Source of the DNA: an uncultured Oscillospiraceae bacterium
GTDB lineage: Bacteria; Bacillota; Clostridia; Oscillospirales; Oscillospiraceae
Reading direction: 5' to 3'
DNA length: 64,000 nt
Assembly: GCA_934654755.1 (NCBI GenBank)
Contig: CAKUGQ010000013.1
Location: forward strand, 1 to 64,000
The position numbers and the translations under genes are program-made. The stretch's first letter is position 1; each line of letters begins with the position of its first letter. Below the pieces are notes generated by a model that was given only the letters and a program-made list of their open reading frames with translations, ran no database searches and was not told where the DNA came from. Of this stretch, positions 51,910-61,338 are shown one piece after another.

Positions 51910-51980
51910 GCGGGAGAGCGGTTTAGCAGTTGAAGGTACGGCGTATGCCGCGCCGCAGCTTCAAGTGCTAAACCTCCCGC
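51910..51980 (+). ncRNA. Long stem-loop in the pnp leader
   Basis: Nested pairs GCGGGA/TCCCGC, GGTTTAGCA/TGCTAAACC, TTGAAG/CTTCAA and CGGCG/CGCCG make a nearly continuous hairpin of about 70 bases, 24 bases before the pnp ATG. In enterobacteria a comparable stem is cut by RNase III and lets PNPase repress its own synthesis. Confidence 0.75.
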
Positions 51981-52003
51981 AGATTACTACAGGAGGAATA
52001 CGA

Positions 52004-54127
52004 ATGATTACCAGAAAACAATACCCCAACCACCATGTGTTTGAGACCGTCATCGGCGGCCGCCCCTTCACCGTAGAGACGGGAAAGGTTGCGGAGCTGG
52101 CCGATGCCGAGTGCATCTGCCGCTACGGCGACACCACCGTGCTCACCACCGTCACCTGCTCACCCGATCCCAAGCCCGGCATCGACTATTTCCCGCTGAC
52201 CATCGAGTTTGAAGAGCGTCTGTATGCCGTCGGCCGCATTCCGGGAAGCTTTAACCGTCGCGAAGGGAAACCCTCCGAGCGCGGTATCCTTAACAGCCGT
52301 ATTATCGACCGCCCGATGCGCCCGCTGTTCGACGACGAGCTGAGAAACGACGTTGTCGTTACCTGCACCGTCCTGTCCAACGATTATGACAACCCCGTCG
52401 AGATCGTCGGCTCCCTCGGCGCGTCCATTGCCGTTGCCTGCTCGGATGTCCCCTGGAACGGCCCGATCGCAACGACGAACGTTGCCTATATCGGTGGCGA
52501 ATATGTGATCAACCCCTCTGCGGATCAGCGAAACGCTGCCGATTGCTTTGTGTGCATTGCTTCCACCTTTGAAAAGGTCGTAATGATTGAGACCGAAGCG
52601 AAGGAAGCGCCGGAGAATATCGTCTATGAGTGTATCCGTATCGCTCATGAGACGAATATGGAAGTCGTGCGCTTTATCAACACCATCGTCGAAACCATAG
52701 GCAAGCCGAAGTTCACGTTTGAGAAGGCGGCCGTCAACCATGAGCTACTCGACGAGCTTATTGCCTATGGTATGGATCAGATCGAATATGCGCTCGATAC
52801 CGATGACAAGAACGTCCGCGAGGAGCGCCTGACTGCAGCCCGCCGCGACTTTGCCGAGAAGTTTGCCGAGAAATATGAGGACTTCGCCATCAACATTGAT
52901 GTCTGCCTGTATAAGATGCAGAAGAAGGTCGTCAAGAAGTGGCTCCTGGCAGGCAAGCGCGTGGATGGCCGTGGAATGGACGAGATCCGCCCGCTTGACG
53001 CCGAAGTCGGCGTCCTGCCGCGTGTCCACGGCTCCGGCTTGTTTGCAAGAGGTCAGACGCAGGTGCTTTCCATCTGCACGCTGAATACCCTTTCCGCCGC
53101 GCAGAAGCTCGACACCATCTATCCCGAGGATACCAAGCGTTATATCCACCACTACAACTTCCCCGCCTATTCCACGGGTGAGGCCAGAGCTGCCCGCTCT
53201 ACCTCCCGCCGCGAGATTGGTCACGGTTCGCTGGCAGAAAAGGCGCTGCTGCCCGTGATTCCGAGCGTTGAGGAGTTCCCGTATGCCATCCGTGTCGTCT
53301 CTGAAGTGCTCTCCTCCAACGGTTCAACCTCCCAGGGCTCCATCTGCGGTTCTACGCTGGCACTGATGGATGCAGGTGTTCCGATTAAGCGTCCGGTTGC
53401 CGGTATTTCCTGCGGCCTGATTTCCGATCAGGAAACCGGTGAATGGCGTACCTTCACCGACATTCAGGGTGTCGAAGACTTCCACGGCGAGATGGACTTC
53501 AAGGTTGCCGGTACTTCCGAAGGCGTTACCGCCATTCAGATGGACCTGAAGAATAAGGGCCTGACGATGGAGATTATCGCCGATGCGCTGGAGCGCTGCC
53601 GTAAGGCGCGCATGGAGATCCTCAACGAGGTCATGCTGCCCTGTATTTCCGAGCCGCGCTCCGAGGTTTCCGAGTTTGCGCCGAAGATGATTTCCCTGAA
53701 GATTCCGGTCGATAAGATCCGCGAGGTTATCGGCTCCGGCGGCAAGACGATCCAGAAGATCTGTGCCGATACCGGCGCCAAAATCGACATTGATGATGAC
53801 GGCAATGTCTTCATTGCTGCGGTGGATTCCGCTGCGGGCTATGCCGCAAAGAAGATGATCGACGACATTTGCTTTGTTCCCGAGGTCGGTGCACTGTATT
53901 ACGGCAAGGTGGTTCGTATCCTGCCCATCGGCGCCTTCGTTGAGATTGCGCCGGGTCACGACGGTATGGTTCACATTTCCAAGCTGGACAACCGCCGCGT
54001 TGAAAAGGTCGAAGATGTGCTCAACATCGGAGATATGACCTGGGTCAAGTTCATGGGCTTTGATGAGAAGGGCCGTGCGAATTTCAGCCGTAAGGATGCG
54101 CTGAAGGAAATGACCGAGAGCAAGTAA
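52004..54127 (+). CDS. pnp: Polynucleotide phosphorylase
   Basis: A 707-residue phosphorolytic 3'-exonuclease. It has two RNase PH-like cores (RIPGSFNRREGKPSE in the first; GSTSQGSICGSTLALMDAGVPI in the second), then a KH domain with IREVIGSGGKTIQKI and a C-terminal S1 domain beginning VGALYYGKVVRILPIGAFV. ATG 52004 has CAGGAGGAATACG. It works with RNase Y, encoded 3 kb upstream, in RNA turnover. Confidence 0.98.
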   Translation: MITRKQYPNHHVFETVIGGRPFTVETGKVAELADAECICRYGDTTVLTTVTCSPDPKPGIDYFPLTIEFEERLYAVGRIPGSFNRREGKPSERGILNSRIIDRPMRPLFDDELRNDVVVTCTVLSNDYDNPVEIVGSLGASIAVACSDVPWNGPIATTNVAYIGGEYVINPSADQRNAADCFVCIASTFEKVVMIETEAKEAPENIVYECIRIAHETNMEVVRFINTIVETIGKPKFTFEKAAVNHELLDELIAYGMDQIEYALDTDDKNVREERLTAARRDFAEKFAEKYEDFAINIDVCLYKMQKKVVKKWLLAGKRVDGRGMDEIRPLDAEVGVLPRVHGSGLFARGQTQVLSICTLNTLSAAQKLDTIYPEDTKRYIHHYNFPAYSTGEARAARSTSRREIGHGSLAEKALLPVIPSVEEFPYAIRVVSEVLSSNGSTSQGSICGSTLALMDAGVPIKRPVAGISCGLISDQETGEWRTFTDIQGVEDFHGEMDFKVAGTSEGVTAIQMDLKNKGLTMEIIADALERCRKARMEILNEVMLPCISEPRSEVSEFAPKMISLKIPVDKIREVIGSGGKTIQKICADTGAKIDIDDDGNVFIAAVDSAAGYAAKKMIDDICFVPEVGALYYGKVVRILPIGAFVEIAPGHDGMVHISKLDNRRVEKVEDVLNIGDMTWVKFMGFDEKGRANFSRKDALKEMTESK

Positions 54128-54135
54128 ATTGACAG

Positions 54136-54166
54136 ACCGCCTGCCGGAATCCGGCAGGCGGTTTTT
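54136..54166 (+). terminator. Terminator of pnp
   Basis: ACCGCCTGCCGG / CCGGCAGGCGGT with AAT loop and U-run. Confidence 0.93.
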
Positions 54167-54173
54167 GCATGAT

Positions 54174-54215
54174 AACAAACAAGCGGAAAGTCTCCCGACT
54201 TCCCGCTTGTTTGTT
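54174..54215 (-). terminator. Terminator of uvrA-radC
   Basis: AACAAACAAGCGG / CCGCTTGTTTGTT with an inner AAGTC/GACTT extension; it touches the radC stop codon. The stem is symmetrical, so it may also help terminate pnp. Confidence 0.8.
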
Positions 54216-54862
54216 TAGTATCTTCTCAAATATCCGCTGTCGCGCAGCGAAACAAAGTCATCCGAGGCGATGATAAGATGATCGATGAGCAGAATGTCCA
54301 TGACGTCCAGCGCGTCCTGGAGGCGCAGCGTGAGGGAAATATCTTCGTTCGACGGCAGAGCCAGGCCGGACGGGTGATTGTGCGCCAGCACGATGCCGCT
54401 GGCGTTGAAATGCAGTGCCTGCTGCACCAGCCGCCGCATCGGCACGTTTGCGGAGTTGATGCTTCCGCGACCGAGCAGCTCGCAGCCGAGCACCCGTCCG
54501 GCTGCATCCAGACAGAGCAGATAGACAAGCTCCTCCGTCGCGCCGAAGAAGTGCGGCAGCAGGTATGCGCCGTAGGCAGCCGTGTCTGTCAGACGGGTCT
54601 CACTGCGGGCGCGCGAGAGGAAATACCGACGGTGCAGCTCCGCAACAAGCCGCAGGAGCAGCGCGGTCGACTCGTCCGAGGCGTCGCCCAGCTCTTCCGC
54701 GTCCGCGTCGAGTACGCCGCAGATTCCACCGAAATGCTGAAGCAGGAGCGTACTGCGTGCCTGTGCGTCGCCGTTTGTAAAACGCAGCAGAAGCTCCAGC
54801 AACTCCGCGTCTGTCAGTCCGTCCGGGTTACGCAGCAGGAAATGCCGCAGTAGTCTGTCCAT
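54215..54862 (-). CDS. radC: RadC-like JAB-domain protein
   Basis: A 215-residue protein. The N-terminal helix-hairpin-helix-like part is LTDAELLELLL and FGGICGVLDADAEEL. The C-terminal JAB1/MPN-like domain has the metal motif HNHPSGLALPSNED and LIIASDDFVSLRDSGYL. Despite the old name, a role in recombination repair is not established for the family. AAAGGAGGGCC precedes the ATG at 54862, 17 bases after uvrA. Confidence 0.95.
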   Translation of the reverse strand: MDRLLRHFLLRNPDGLTDAELLELLLRFTNGDAQARSTLLLQHFGGICGVLDADAEELGDASDESTALLLRLVAELHRRYFLSRARSETRLTDTAAYGAYLLPHFFGATEELVYLLCLDAAGRVLGCELLGRGSINSANVPMRRLVQQALHFNASGIVLAHNHPSGLALPSNEDISLTLRLQDALDVMDILLIDHLIIASDDFVSLRDSGYLRRY

Positions 54863-54878
54863 GGCCGGCCCTCCTTTC

Positions 54879-57701
54879 TTAGAGCATCCGCTTGAGGTAC
54901 TGCCCCGTAAAACTTGCCTCGCAGGCGGCGACCTGTTCCGGCGTGCCGGTTGCGACGATGGTGCCGCCGCCGTCGCCGCCCTCGGGGCCCAGGTCGATCA
55001 GATGATCCGCCGTTTTGATCACGTCAAGATTGTGTTCAATGACCAGTACGGTGTTTCCTGCGTCCACAAGCTTTTGCAGAACCGTCAGGAGCATCTGTAC
55101 GTCGTACATATGCAGGCCGGTGGTTGGCTCGTCGAGAATATAGAGCGTGCGCCCGGTCGCACTGCGGGAGAGCTCCGTGGCAAGCTTGACGCGCTGCGCC
55201 TCACCGCCGGAGAGCGTCGTAGAGCTTTGCCCGAGCTTGATGTAGCCCAGGCCGACCTCCACGAGCGTTGCGACCTTTTCACGCAGACGCGGCTGATTTT
55301 CAAAGAATTCCAGCGCTTCATCCGCAGTCATTTCCAGAACATCTGCAATGGACTTGCCGCGGTAGGTGACGTCAAGCGTTTCACGGTTGTATCGTTTACC
55401 GTGGCACACTTCGCAGGGAACGTAGACATCCGGCAGGAAGTGCATTTCAATTTTGACCAGGCCGTCGCCGCCGCAGGCTTCACAGCGACCGCCCTTGACA
55501 TTGAAGGAAAAGCGGCCGGGGCCGTAACCGCGTTCCTTAGCGGCAGCGGTGGAGGCGAACAGGTCGCGGATGTCGGAGAACAGTCCCGTATAGGTTGCGG
55601 GGTTCGAGCGCGGCGTGCGTCCGATGGGGCTTTGGTCGATGACGATCACCTTATCAAGGGCTTCGACCCCCTCAAAGTGGTCATGCTTTCCGGGACGGAC
55701 GCGTGCATGGTTGAGTGCTCCGGCAAGCTTTTTGGCGATGATTTCGTTGACAAGGGAGGATTTGCCGGAACCGGAAACACCGGTGACGCAGGTGAAGGTG
55801 CCGAGCGGGATGCTTACGTCGACATTTTGCAGGTTGTTTTCGCAGCAGCCGCAGGCTTTGAGCAGTTTTCCGTTACCGCTTCGCCGCACGGTCGGGACGG
55901 CGATCTTTCTTACGCCCGACAGGTATTGCCCCGTCAGGCTCTCCGGTGCGGCCATAATGTCCTCCAGGGTACCGGAGGCGACAATTCTTCCGCCGTGAAT
56001 GCCGGCGCCGGGGCCGACGTCGACGATATAGTCCGCCGCCCGGATGGTATCCTCGTCGTGCTCCACGACAATCAGCGTGTTGCCCAGATCGCGCAGGCGG
56101 CGCAGTGTGTCGAGCAGACGGTCGTTGTCGCGTTGGTGCAGGCCGATGCTCGGTTCGTCGAGAATATACAGCACGCCCATCAGAGACGAACCGATCTGCG
56201 TTGCCAGCCGGATGCGCTGCGCTTCGCCGCCGGAGAGCGTCCCGGCGGGGCGCGCCAGTGTCAGGTATTGTAAGCCGACGCTTTGCAGAAAGCCAAGCCG
56301 AGCCTTGATCTCGCGCAGAATCTGCTCCGCAATGACTGCCTGCGAACCCTCGAGCCGAAGCCGATCCATAAACTCCAGACCTTGCCGCACGGGCAGCTTG
56401 CAGAAGTCGGCAATGGACACCCCTCCGACCGTGACGGCGCGGGCAATATCGGAAAGACGGTCGCCGCCGCAGTGCGGGCAGGGCGAGGCGGTCATATACT
56501 CCTCCAGCTCCTTGCGCATCGCGTCGGACTGTGTTTCGCGCACGCGGCGTTCGATGTTCGGAATGATACCCTCAAAGGCCTGCTCCAGCGTGCCGCTGCC
56601 GTTGCCGCGCTCGTAGTGCAGTTTAAGCTTTTCGCCCTTCGTACCGTAGAGAATGATTTGCATGGCTTCCGGCGAAAGCGTTCTGATCGGATCAGTCAAG
56701 CTGAAGCGATATTTCTGCGACAGCGCCTCAAAATACATCCGTGAAATGGAATCACCGCGAATGTTGCCCCAACCGCTGGCCTGAATGCCGCCGTCGAGAA
56801 TGGACTTGTCCGGATCCGGAATGATGAGTGCGGGATCGACTACGAGCCGAAAGCCCAAACCGCCGCAGTCCGGGCAGGCACCGAGCGGATTGTTGAATGA
56901 GAACATCCGGGGTGACAACTCCGGCATGGAAATGCCGCAGTCCTCGCAGGCATAATTGCGGGAAAAAAGCGTTTCCTCTCCGGTGTCCGGGCACTGGATC
57001 ACGACCAGTCCGCCGGAGTGTGCCAGCGCCGTCTCCACGGAGTCGGTCAGCCGCCGGGTCATCTCGCCGCGCAGCACGAGCCGGTCCACGACCAGCTCGA
57101 TGGAGTGCTTCTTGTTTTTGTCAAGTGATATTTCTTCGCTCAGATCGTACAGATTACCGTCGATGCGCACGCGGGCAAAGCCGCCGCGCCGCGCACCGTC
57201 AAGCAGCTTGACGTGCTCGCCCTTTTTTCCGCGCACGATAGGCGCAAGAACCTGAAAGCGCGTACCCTCCGGCATGGCCAGAACGCGGTCAACGATCTGA
57301 TCGACGCTTTGCCGCCGGATTTCGCGGCCGCACTTCGGACAGTGCGGAATGCCGACGCGTGCCCAGAGCAGACGCAGATAGTCGTAGATCTCCGTCACCG
57401 TGCCGACGGTGGAGCGGGGGTTTTTTGAGGTTGTCTTCTGGTCGATGGAAATGGCAGGAGAAAGTCCTTCGATCAGATCGACGTCGGGCTTGTCCATCTG
57501 CCCCAGAAACTGCCGTACATAGGCAGACAGCGACTCGACATAGCGCCGTCGTCCTTCGGCATAGATCGTGTCGAAGGCCAGCGAGGACTTGCCGGAGCCG
57601 GAAAGCCCGGTAAAAACGCACAGCGCATCGCGCGGGATCTCAACGTCTACATTTTTCAGGTTGTTTTCCCGTGCGCCCTGCACCAGAATGGAATTTCTCA
57701 A
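54879..57701 (-). CDS. uvrA: Excinuclease ABC subunit A
   Basis: A 940-residue damage-recognition ATPase of nucleotide excision repair. It has two ABC modules with P-loops GLSGSGKSS and GVSGSGKSS and two LSGGEAQR signatures, and zinc fingers with CPKCG, CEDCG...CPDCG and CEACGGDG...CEVCHG. The start is TTG 57701: GGAGGT lies 7 bases upstream, whereas the GTG at 57710 abuts it. uvrB and uvrC are not in the window. Confidence 0.97.
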   Translation of the reverse strand: MRNSILVQGARENNLKNVDVEIPRDALCVFTGLSGSGKSSLAFDTIYAEGRRRYVESLSAYVRQFLGQMDKPDVDLIEGLSPAISIDQKTTSKNPRSTVGTVTEIYDYLRLLWARVGIPHCPKCGREIRRQSVDQIVDRVLAMPEGTRFQVLAPIVRGKKGEHVKLLDGARRGGFARVRIDGNLYDLSEEISLDKNKKHSIELVVDRLVLRGEMTRRLTDSVETALAHSGGLVVIQCPDTGEETLFSRNYACEDCGISMPELSPRMFSFNNPLGACPDCGGLGFRLVVDPALIIPDPDKSILDGGIQASGWGNIRGDSISRMYFEALSQKYRFSLTDPIRTLSPEAMQIILYGTKGEKLKLHYERGNGSGTLEQAFEGIIPNIERRVRETQSDAMRKELEEYMTASPCPHCGGDRLSDIARAVTVGGVSIADFCKLPVRQGLEFMDRLRLEGSQAVIAEQILREIKARLGFLQSVGLQYLTLARPAGTLSGGEAQRIRLATQIGSSLMGVLYILDEPSIGLHQRDNDRLLDTLRRLRDLGNTLIVVEHDEDTIRAADYIVDVGPGAGIHGGRIVASGTLEDIMAAPESLTGQYLSGVRKIAVPTVRRSGNGKLLKACGCCENNLQNVDVSIPLGTFTCVTGVSGSGKSSLVNEIIAKKLAGALNHARVRPGKHDHFEGVEALDKVIVIDQSPIGRTPRSNPATYTGLFSDIRDLFASTAAAKERGYGPGRFSFNVKGGRCEACGGDGLVKIEMHFLPDVYVPCEVCHGKRYNRETLDVTYRGKSIADVLEMTADEALEFFENQPRLREKVATLVEVGLGYIKLGQSSTTLSGGEAQRVKLATELSRSATGRTLYILDEPTTGLHMYDVQMLLTVLQKLVDAGNTVLVIEHNLDVIKTADHLIDLGPEGGDGGGTIVATGTPEQVAACEASFTGQYLKRML

Positions 57702-57733
57702 TCGAACCACCTCCGCGGGTTTTCTGAACGCTT

Positions 57734-57762
57734 ATTATACCACATAAAAAGGCAAAGAACAA
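57734..57762 (-). promoter_or_regulatory. Promoter of uvrA-radC
   Basis: On the minus strand TTGTTC, 17-base spacer, TATAAT. No clear LexA box was recognised around it. Confidence 0.65.
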
Positions 57763-57899
57763 GCACTTTTTATATATAAAATTGCGAAAAAGCTCTGGAA
57801 CTTCTTTTCGTAGAAGCACGCAATTCCTGAGCTGCTTCCCGGCATAAGCTGACGCCTTCCGCCGAGTTTCCTGTGAAGGTGCCGCTAATACAGCGTGCT

Positions 57900-59645
57900 T
57901 TATTCTGCCTTGAATTCGTGAAGTAGCTTTGCCGCATCGGCGTGCCCCTGCTCTGCAGCGAGGCGGAGCCATTTGACGGCTTCGGCGGTATCCTTTTGCA
58001 CACCTACCCCCTTGTAACAACACCAACCGAGATTGCATTGTGCATTGGCATTTCCCTGTTCCGCGGCGAGGCGGTACCATTTGACGGCTTCGGTGTCATC
58101 CTTCTGAATGCCTATCCCTTTTCTGTAGCATACGCCGAGGTTGTTCTGAGCAATGGCGTATCCCTGTTCGGCAGCGGGACGGTACCATTTGACGGCCTCG
58201 ACAGCATTTTTTCGAACACCTTTCCCGTTTTGGTAACATGCGCCGAGGTTGTTTTGCGCAATGGCGTTTCCTTGTTCCGCAGCGAGACGGTACCATTTAA
58301 CGGCTTCGGCGGCATCCTTCTGCACACCCGTTCCGTTTTGATAGCAATTGCCGAGGTTGTTCTGGGCGTAGGCATTTCCCTGCTCGGCAGCGAGACGGTA
58401 CCATTTAACGGCTTCAACATCATCTTTCTGCACACCTGTTCCATACCCATAGCGCCAGCCAAGACTATATTGTGCGTCGGCATTTCCCTGTTCGGCAGCA
58501 CGGCGGAACCATTTAATAGCTTCGACGGCGTCCTTCTGCACGCCCACCCCGTTACCATAACACCAGCCGAGATTGTACTGCGCATCGGCGTGTCCCTGCT
58601 CGGCAGCGCGGCGGTACCATTTGACGGCTTCGGAGGCGTCCTTTTGTACGCCTGTTCCGCTATCATAGCACCAGCCGAGATTGCATTGCGCATAAGCGTA
58701 TCCCTGCTCGGCGGCAAGGCGATACCACTTGACGGCCTCGGCGGCATCTTTCTGCACACCTGTCCCATAGAAGTAGCACTCGCCGAGACTGCATTGCGCA
58801 CCAGCGTGTCCCTGATCGGCGGCAAGACGGTACCACTTGACGGCTTCGGCGGCGTCCTTTTGTATGCCTGTTCCGCTCTCATAACACCAGCCGAGACTGC
58901 ATTGCGCATTGGCGTATCCCTGCTCTGCGGCGCGGCGGTACCATTTGACGGCTTCGGCGCCGGCAGTTGAATCGCAGGCAATTTCGTTTTTCTGATCGCG
59001 GAAGTACCGTGCGACCGCAAGCTGCGCCTGCGCGTCTCCCGACCTTGCCTTTCGGAAGGTCTCGCACATCGCAGGATCGTTTACGTGAGAGAACCACGCC
59101 GCATGGCAATCATCCAGCTTTTCCGAGATGCGTGCGGGAAAATCCGGCGCTTCCGTGGAATAGTGATCGGAATAGTTCTCCAGAGCCATTTGGTAGAATC
59201 GACTTGCCCAAAGTAGGTGTTGCCTATTGGTGGAGGAAGCGGCGAGGTCGCCGAACTTTTCATACCGGAGATAGTATTTGCAATCAGAAAAAACTTTGTC
59301 GGTAAGCGGACTCGTATATATTTGATCTAATTTTTTGATAGTACCATTTCGATCTGCGTATGTTATGATATAATGAAGAGAGATCAGGTAAGAAAGGCAG
59401 GCTTCGTCTCCTGCCTCCAGACCCTTTTCAAGAATGCGGCCTGCCGCACCGTAATGGGTCTCGCCCTGAGAGCACAGATTTTTAACGGCGAAAAGAAATA
59501 TTTCCGGACGACCATGCTCTGCTGCAACATTGTCCTTTGCTGCCTTGCGGACGGCCTCCGGCTCCATGTCGTCATAGCGGCTCTGGTACAGGGCGCATTT
59601 TCCGCCCTGTTCGCTGCAATAGCAGCATTTCCGGCACATATCCAT
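57900..59645 (-). CDS. Sel1-repeat protein with N-terminal cysteine cluster
   Basis: A protein of about 581 residues. The N-terminus MDMCRKCCYCSEQGGKCALYQ has five cysteines in 15 residues, a likely metal site. A helical middle region without clear family follows. The C-terminal 352 residues are nine complete 36-residue Sel1 repeats (consensus EAVKWYRLAAEQGNA-AQ-NLG-CY-NGTGVQKDA) plus a partial tenth. Sel1 arrays are superhelical scaffolds for protein binding. Start choice is uncertain: ATG 59645 has AGGAGG 11 bases upstream; ATG 59654 and 59690 are alternatives. No signal peptide is seen. Confidence 0.88.
   Translation of the reverse strand: MDMCRKCCYCSEQGGKCALYQSRYDDMEPEAVRKAAKDNVAAEHGRPEIFLFAVKNLCSQGETHYGAAGRILEKGLEAGDEACLSYLISLHYIITYADRNGTIKKLDQIYTSPLTDKVFSDCKYYLRYEKFGDLAASSTNRQHLLWASRFYQMALENYSDHYSTEAPDFPARISEKLDDCHAAWFSHVNDPAMCETFRKARSGDAQAQLAVARYFRDQKNEIACDSTAGAEAVKWYRRAAEQGYANAQCSLGWCYESGTGIQKDAAEAVKWYRLAADQGHAGAQCSLGECYFYGTGVQKDAAEAVKWYRLAAEQGYAYAQCNLGWCYDSGTGVQKDASEAVKWYRRAAEQGHADAQYNLGWCYGNGVGVQKDAVEAIKWFRRAAEQGNADAQYSLGWRYGYGTGVQKDDVEAVKWYRLAAEQGNAYAQNNLGNCYQNGTGVQKDAAEAVKWYRLAAEQGNAIAQNNLGACYQNGKGVRKNAVEAVKWYRPAAEQGYAIAQNNLGVCYRKGIGIQKDDTEAVKWYRLAAEQGNANAQCNLGWCCYKGVGVQKDTAEAVKWLRLAAEQGHADAAKLLHEFKAE
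57903..58958 (-). repeat. Tandem 108-bp coding repeats (Sel1 array)
   Basis: Nine 108-bp units and an 84-bp partial unit, strongly similar at the DNA level, encode the Sel1 repeats. Shared blocks such as GTACCATTTGACGGCTTCG recur at exact 108-base steps on the plus strand. Such identity suggests recent expansion and possible copy-number change. Confidence 0.9.
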
Positions 59646-59705
59646 AGAATTCATACCCTCCTGACGATTTCTGCGCTTTTTTGACATCATTTCTCTTTCG
59701 GCTTT

Positions 59706-59734
59706 ATTGTAGCATTCCCGGATGCCAAATTCAA
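59706..59734 (-). promoter_or_regulatory. Promoter of the Sel1-repeat gene
   Basis: On the minus strand TTGAAT, 17-base spacer ending TGC, TACAAT. Transcription would start near 59699, leaving only 9 bases before the ATG at 59690 and favouring a later start. Confidence 0.7.
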
Positions 59735-59835
59735 TAAGAAATCCGTCGTTTCTTGACCTTTTCGGGGGAAAATCTGCGTTTCGGCAAATTTCTGAGAGAA
59801 AAACCCGGGCTGTTCTCCAAAAGTCGTATTCCGAC

Positions 59836-59864
59836 TTGCGTTTTGCGGGAAAATACGGTATGAT
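59836..59864 (+). promoter_or_regulatory. Promoter of the kinase-like gene
   Basis: TTGCGT, 17-base spacer, TATGAT, about 70 bases before the ATG. Confidence 0.7.
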
Positions 59865-59931
59865 AGAAACAATTCGACGTGATTTGACAAGCAAATGCGT
59901 GGCGAACAAAAAGGAAAGGGAATAAAGAACT

Positions 59932-61008
59932 ATGGATGCGAAGATGCTCTGTGACGTGCTCCCGCAGCCGGTTTTTCTGGTGCGCGGGGAGAAGGTTGTC
60001 TGGTGCAACGGCGCTTGTTTTGGACTTGTGATGGAGGGAATGTCTCTCCGCGAGTTGACGGAGGATGGGGGAAAATTATTTTCGCTGCGTCATGAAGAGC
60101 AAACGCTGAACCTGCCGCTGGTACTGGGCGGTTGTGTACCTTACAATGCCTATATCACACATACGGACGAGGGAGAACTGTTTTTTGCGGCGCCGGCCGG
60201 AGAGGAGAATGCCGGAGCCGCTGCCGCGGTTGCGATGGCGGTTACGCTTCGACGCTCGGTTACGGCGGCGGTCAATGCCTCTGCGAAGCTGTTTGCCATG
60301 CTGGACGATTACGACGATCCGATGCTTATGCAGGAGGCAGCGGCGCTCAATCGATCCCTGTATCAGTTGATGCGCCTGTGCTCACAGCTTTCCGACGGCG
60401 GGCAGATGCTCCGCCGAAGACAGCCGGTACACCGGGTTGCGACGGAGCTGTGCGGCTTTTTCAGAGGTTTCGTCCGGGATGCCTCGGCGCTGCTCGACGG
60501 TGCAGATCGGAGGCTCAGCCTGCATCTGCCGGAGGGCGCGGTGATGGGGGATATTGATCCGGTACTGCTGGAACGAGCACTTTACAATCTGCTGTCCAAC
60601 TCGCTGCGGTTCACGCCGCGTGGCGGGACGATCACTTTGAGCGCCGAGAGACGCGAACGCGAGCTGCTTGTTCGCTTTTCGGACGACGGGGAGGGGATTC
60701 CTCCCGCCGTTCTGGCAACGCTCTACAGCCGCTTTGAAGATCCCTTCGGCGACCCGCGGCGCGGCATCGGACTCGGCTTGCCTATCGTGCGCGAAATCGT
60801 CCGCCTGCACGGTGGGATGATGAGCGTCGGCGGAAATCCCGACGGTCACGGCACCTGCGTTACCTTCACGCTTTCGCTGCGCGCCGATGTAGTGGCGCTG
60901 CACAGCCGCCGCCCGGATTTCGATTATTGCGGCGAATACCACCACGGTCTTGTGGAGCTTTCGGACGTGCTGGACGCGGAGCGGTATGATCCTCGCGAGG
61001 TGAGATGA
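59932..61008 (+). CDS. Histidine-kinase-like ATPase protein lacking the phospho-acceptor His
   Basis: A 358-residue soluble protein. The N-terminus (LPQPVFLVRGEKVVWCNGACFGLV) looks like a PAS domain. A dimerisation-helix-like segment AMAVTLRRSVTAAVNASAKLF (101-121) has Val104 where HExR-type kinases have histidine. The ATPase is intact: N-box ERALYNLLSNSLRF (214-227), G1 DDGEGIPP (251-258), G2 GIGLGL (278-283). No membrane helix and no response regulator gene adjacent. It heads the yabP-yabQ-divIC-yabR run. Autophosphorylation in the usual way seems impossible; an anti-sigma-like or signalling-ATPase role is speculation. Confidence 0.8.
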   Translation: MDAKMLCDVLPQPVFLVRGEKVVWCNGACFGLVMEGMSLRELTEDGGKLFSLRHEEQTLNLPLVLGGCVPYNAYITHTDEGELFFAAPAGEENAGAAAAVAMAVTLRRSVTAAVNASAKLFAMLDDYDDPMLMQEAAALNRSLYQLMRLCSQLSDGGQMLRRRQPVHRVATELCGFFRGFVRDASALLDGADRRLSLHLPEGAVMGDIDPVLLERALYNLLSNSLRFTPRGGTITLSAERRERELLVRFSDDGEGIPPAVLATLYSRFEDPFGDPRRGIGLGLPIVREIVRLHGGMMSVGGNPDGHGTCVTFTLSLRADVVALHSRRPDFDYCGEYHHGLVELSDVLDAERYDPREVR

Positions 61009-61015
61009 AAAAACG

Positions 61016-61044
61016 GAATATTTCGTGTGTCTCGCTCGTATATA
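61016..61044 (+). promoter_or_regulatory. Candidate sigma-E promoter of yabP
   Basis: GAATATT (perfect sigma-E -35), 14-base spacer, CGTATATA (partial -10), about 20 bases before yabP. yabP is a mother-cell gene in Bacillus. Confidence 0.35.
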
Positions 61045-61062
61045 TTTTGCGGGGTGATTCCG

Positions 61063-61338
61063 ATGGCAATGACGAACGAGCCGGTGCAGAACCATTCGCT
61101 GCATCTGGAAAACCGCGCGAAGCTGCAGGTTACAGGCGTGCGCGAGGTAGAGAGCTTTGACGAAGAGACGGTCGTGCTGCATACGCCGCGCGGCGTGCTG
61201 GTGATTCGGGGAGAGGGACTGCATTTGCAGACGCTTTCCATCGACGGCGGTAATGTGATTGTGGACGGCTCCGTCCAGAGCCTGAGCTATGAAGAAGCGC
61301 AGAAATCCGGCGGCTTTTTTGCGCGGCTGTTCCGCTGA
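61063..61338 (+). CDS. yabP: Sporulation protein YabP
   Basis: A 91-residue YabP/YqfC-family protein: HSLHLENRAKLQVTGVREVESFDEETVVLHTPRGVLVIRGEGLHLQTLSIDGGNVIVDG (positions about 61087-61263) is the complete family domain. It is needed for spore formation in the mother cell. The start is ATG 61063 with GGGGTGATTCC; the next gene's ATG overlaps its stop codon. Confidence 0.95.
   Translation: MAMTNEPVQNHSLHLENRAKLQVTGVREVESFDEETVVLHTPRGVLVIRGEGLHLQTLSIDGGNVIVDGSVQSLSYEEAQKSGGFFARLFR

Noticed and set aside
57903..58958. Regular repeats considered as a possible CRISPR array
   Set aside because: Units are 108 bp with no unique spacers and are coding Sel1 repeats.
57942..58970. Long plus-strand open frame opposite the Sel1 repeats
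   Set aside because: It mirrors the 108-bp repeats and shows no ribosome binding site or known family; the minus-strand frame encodes clear Sel1 motifs.
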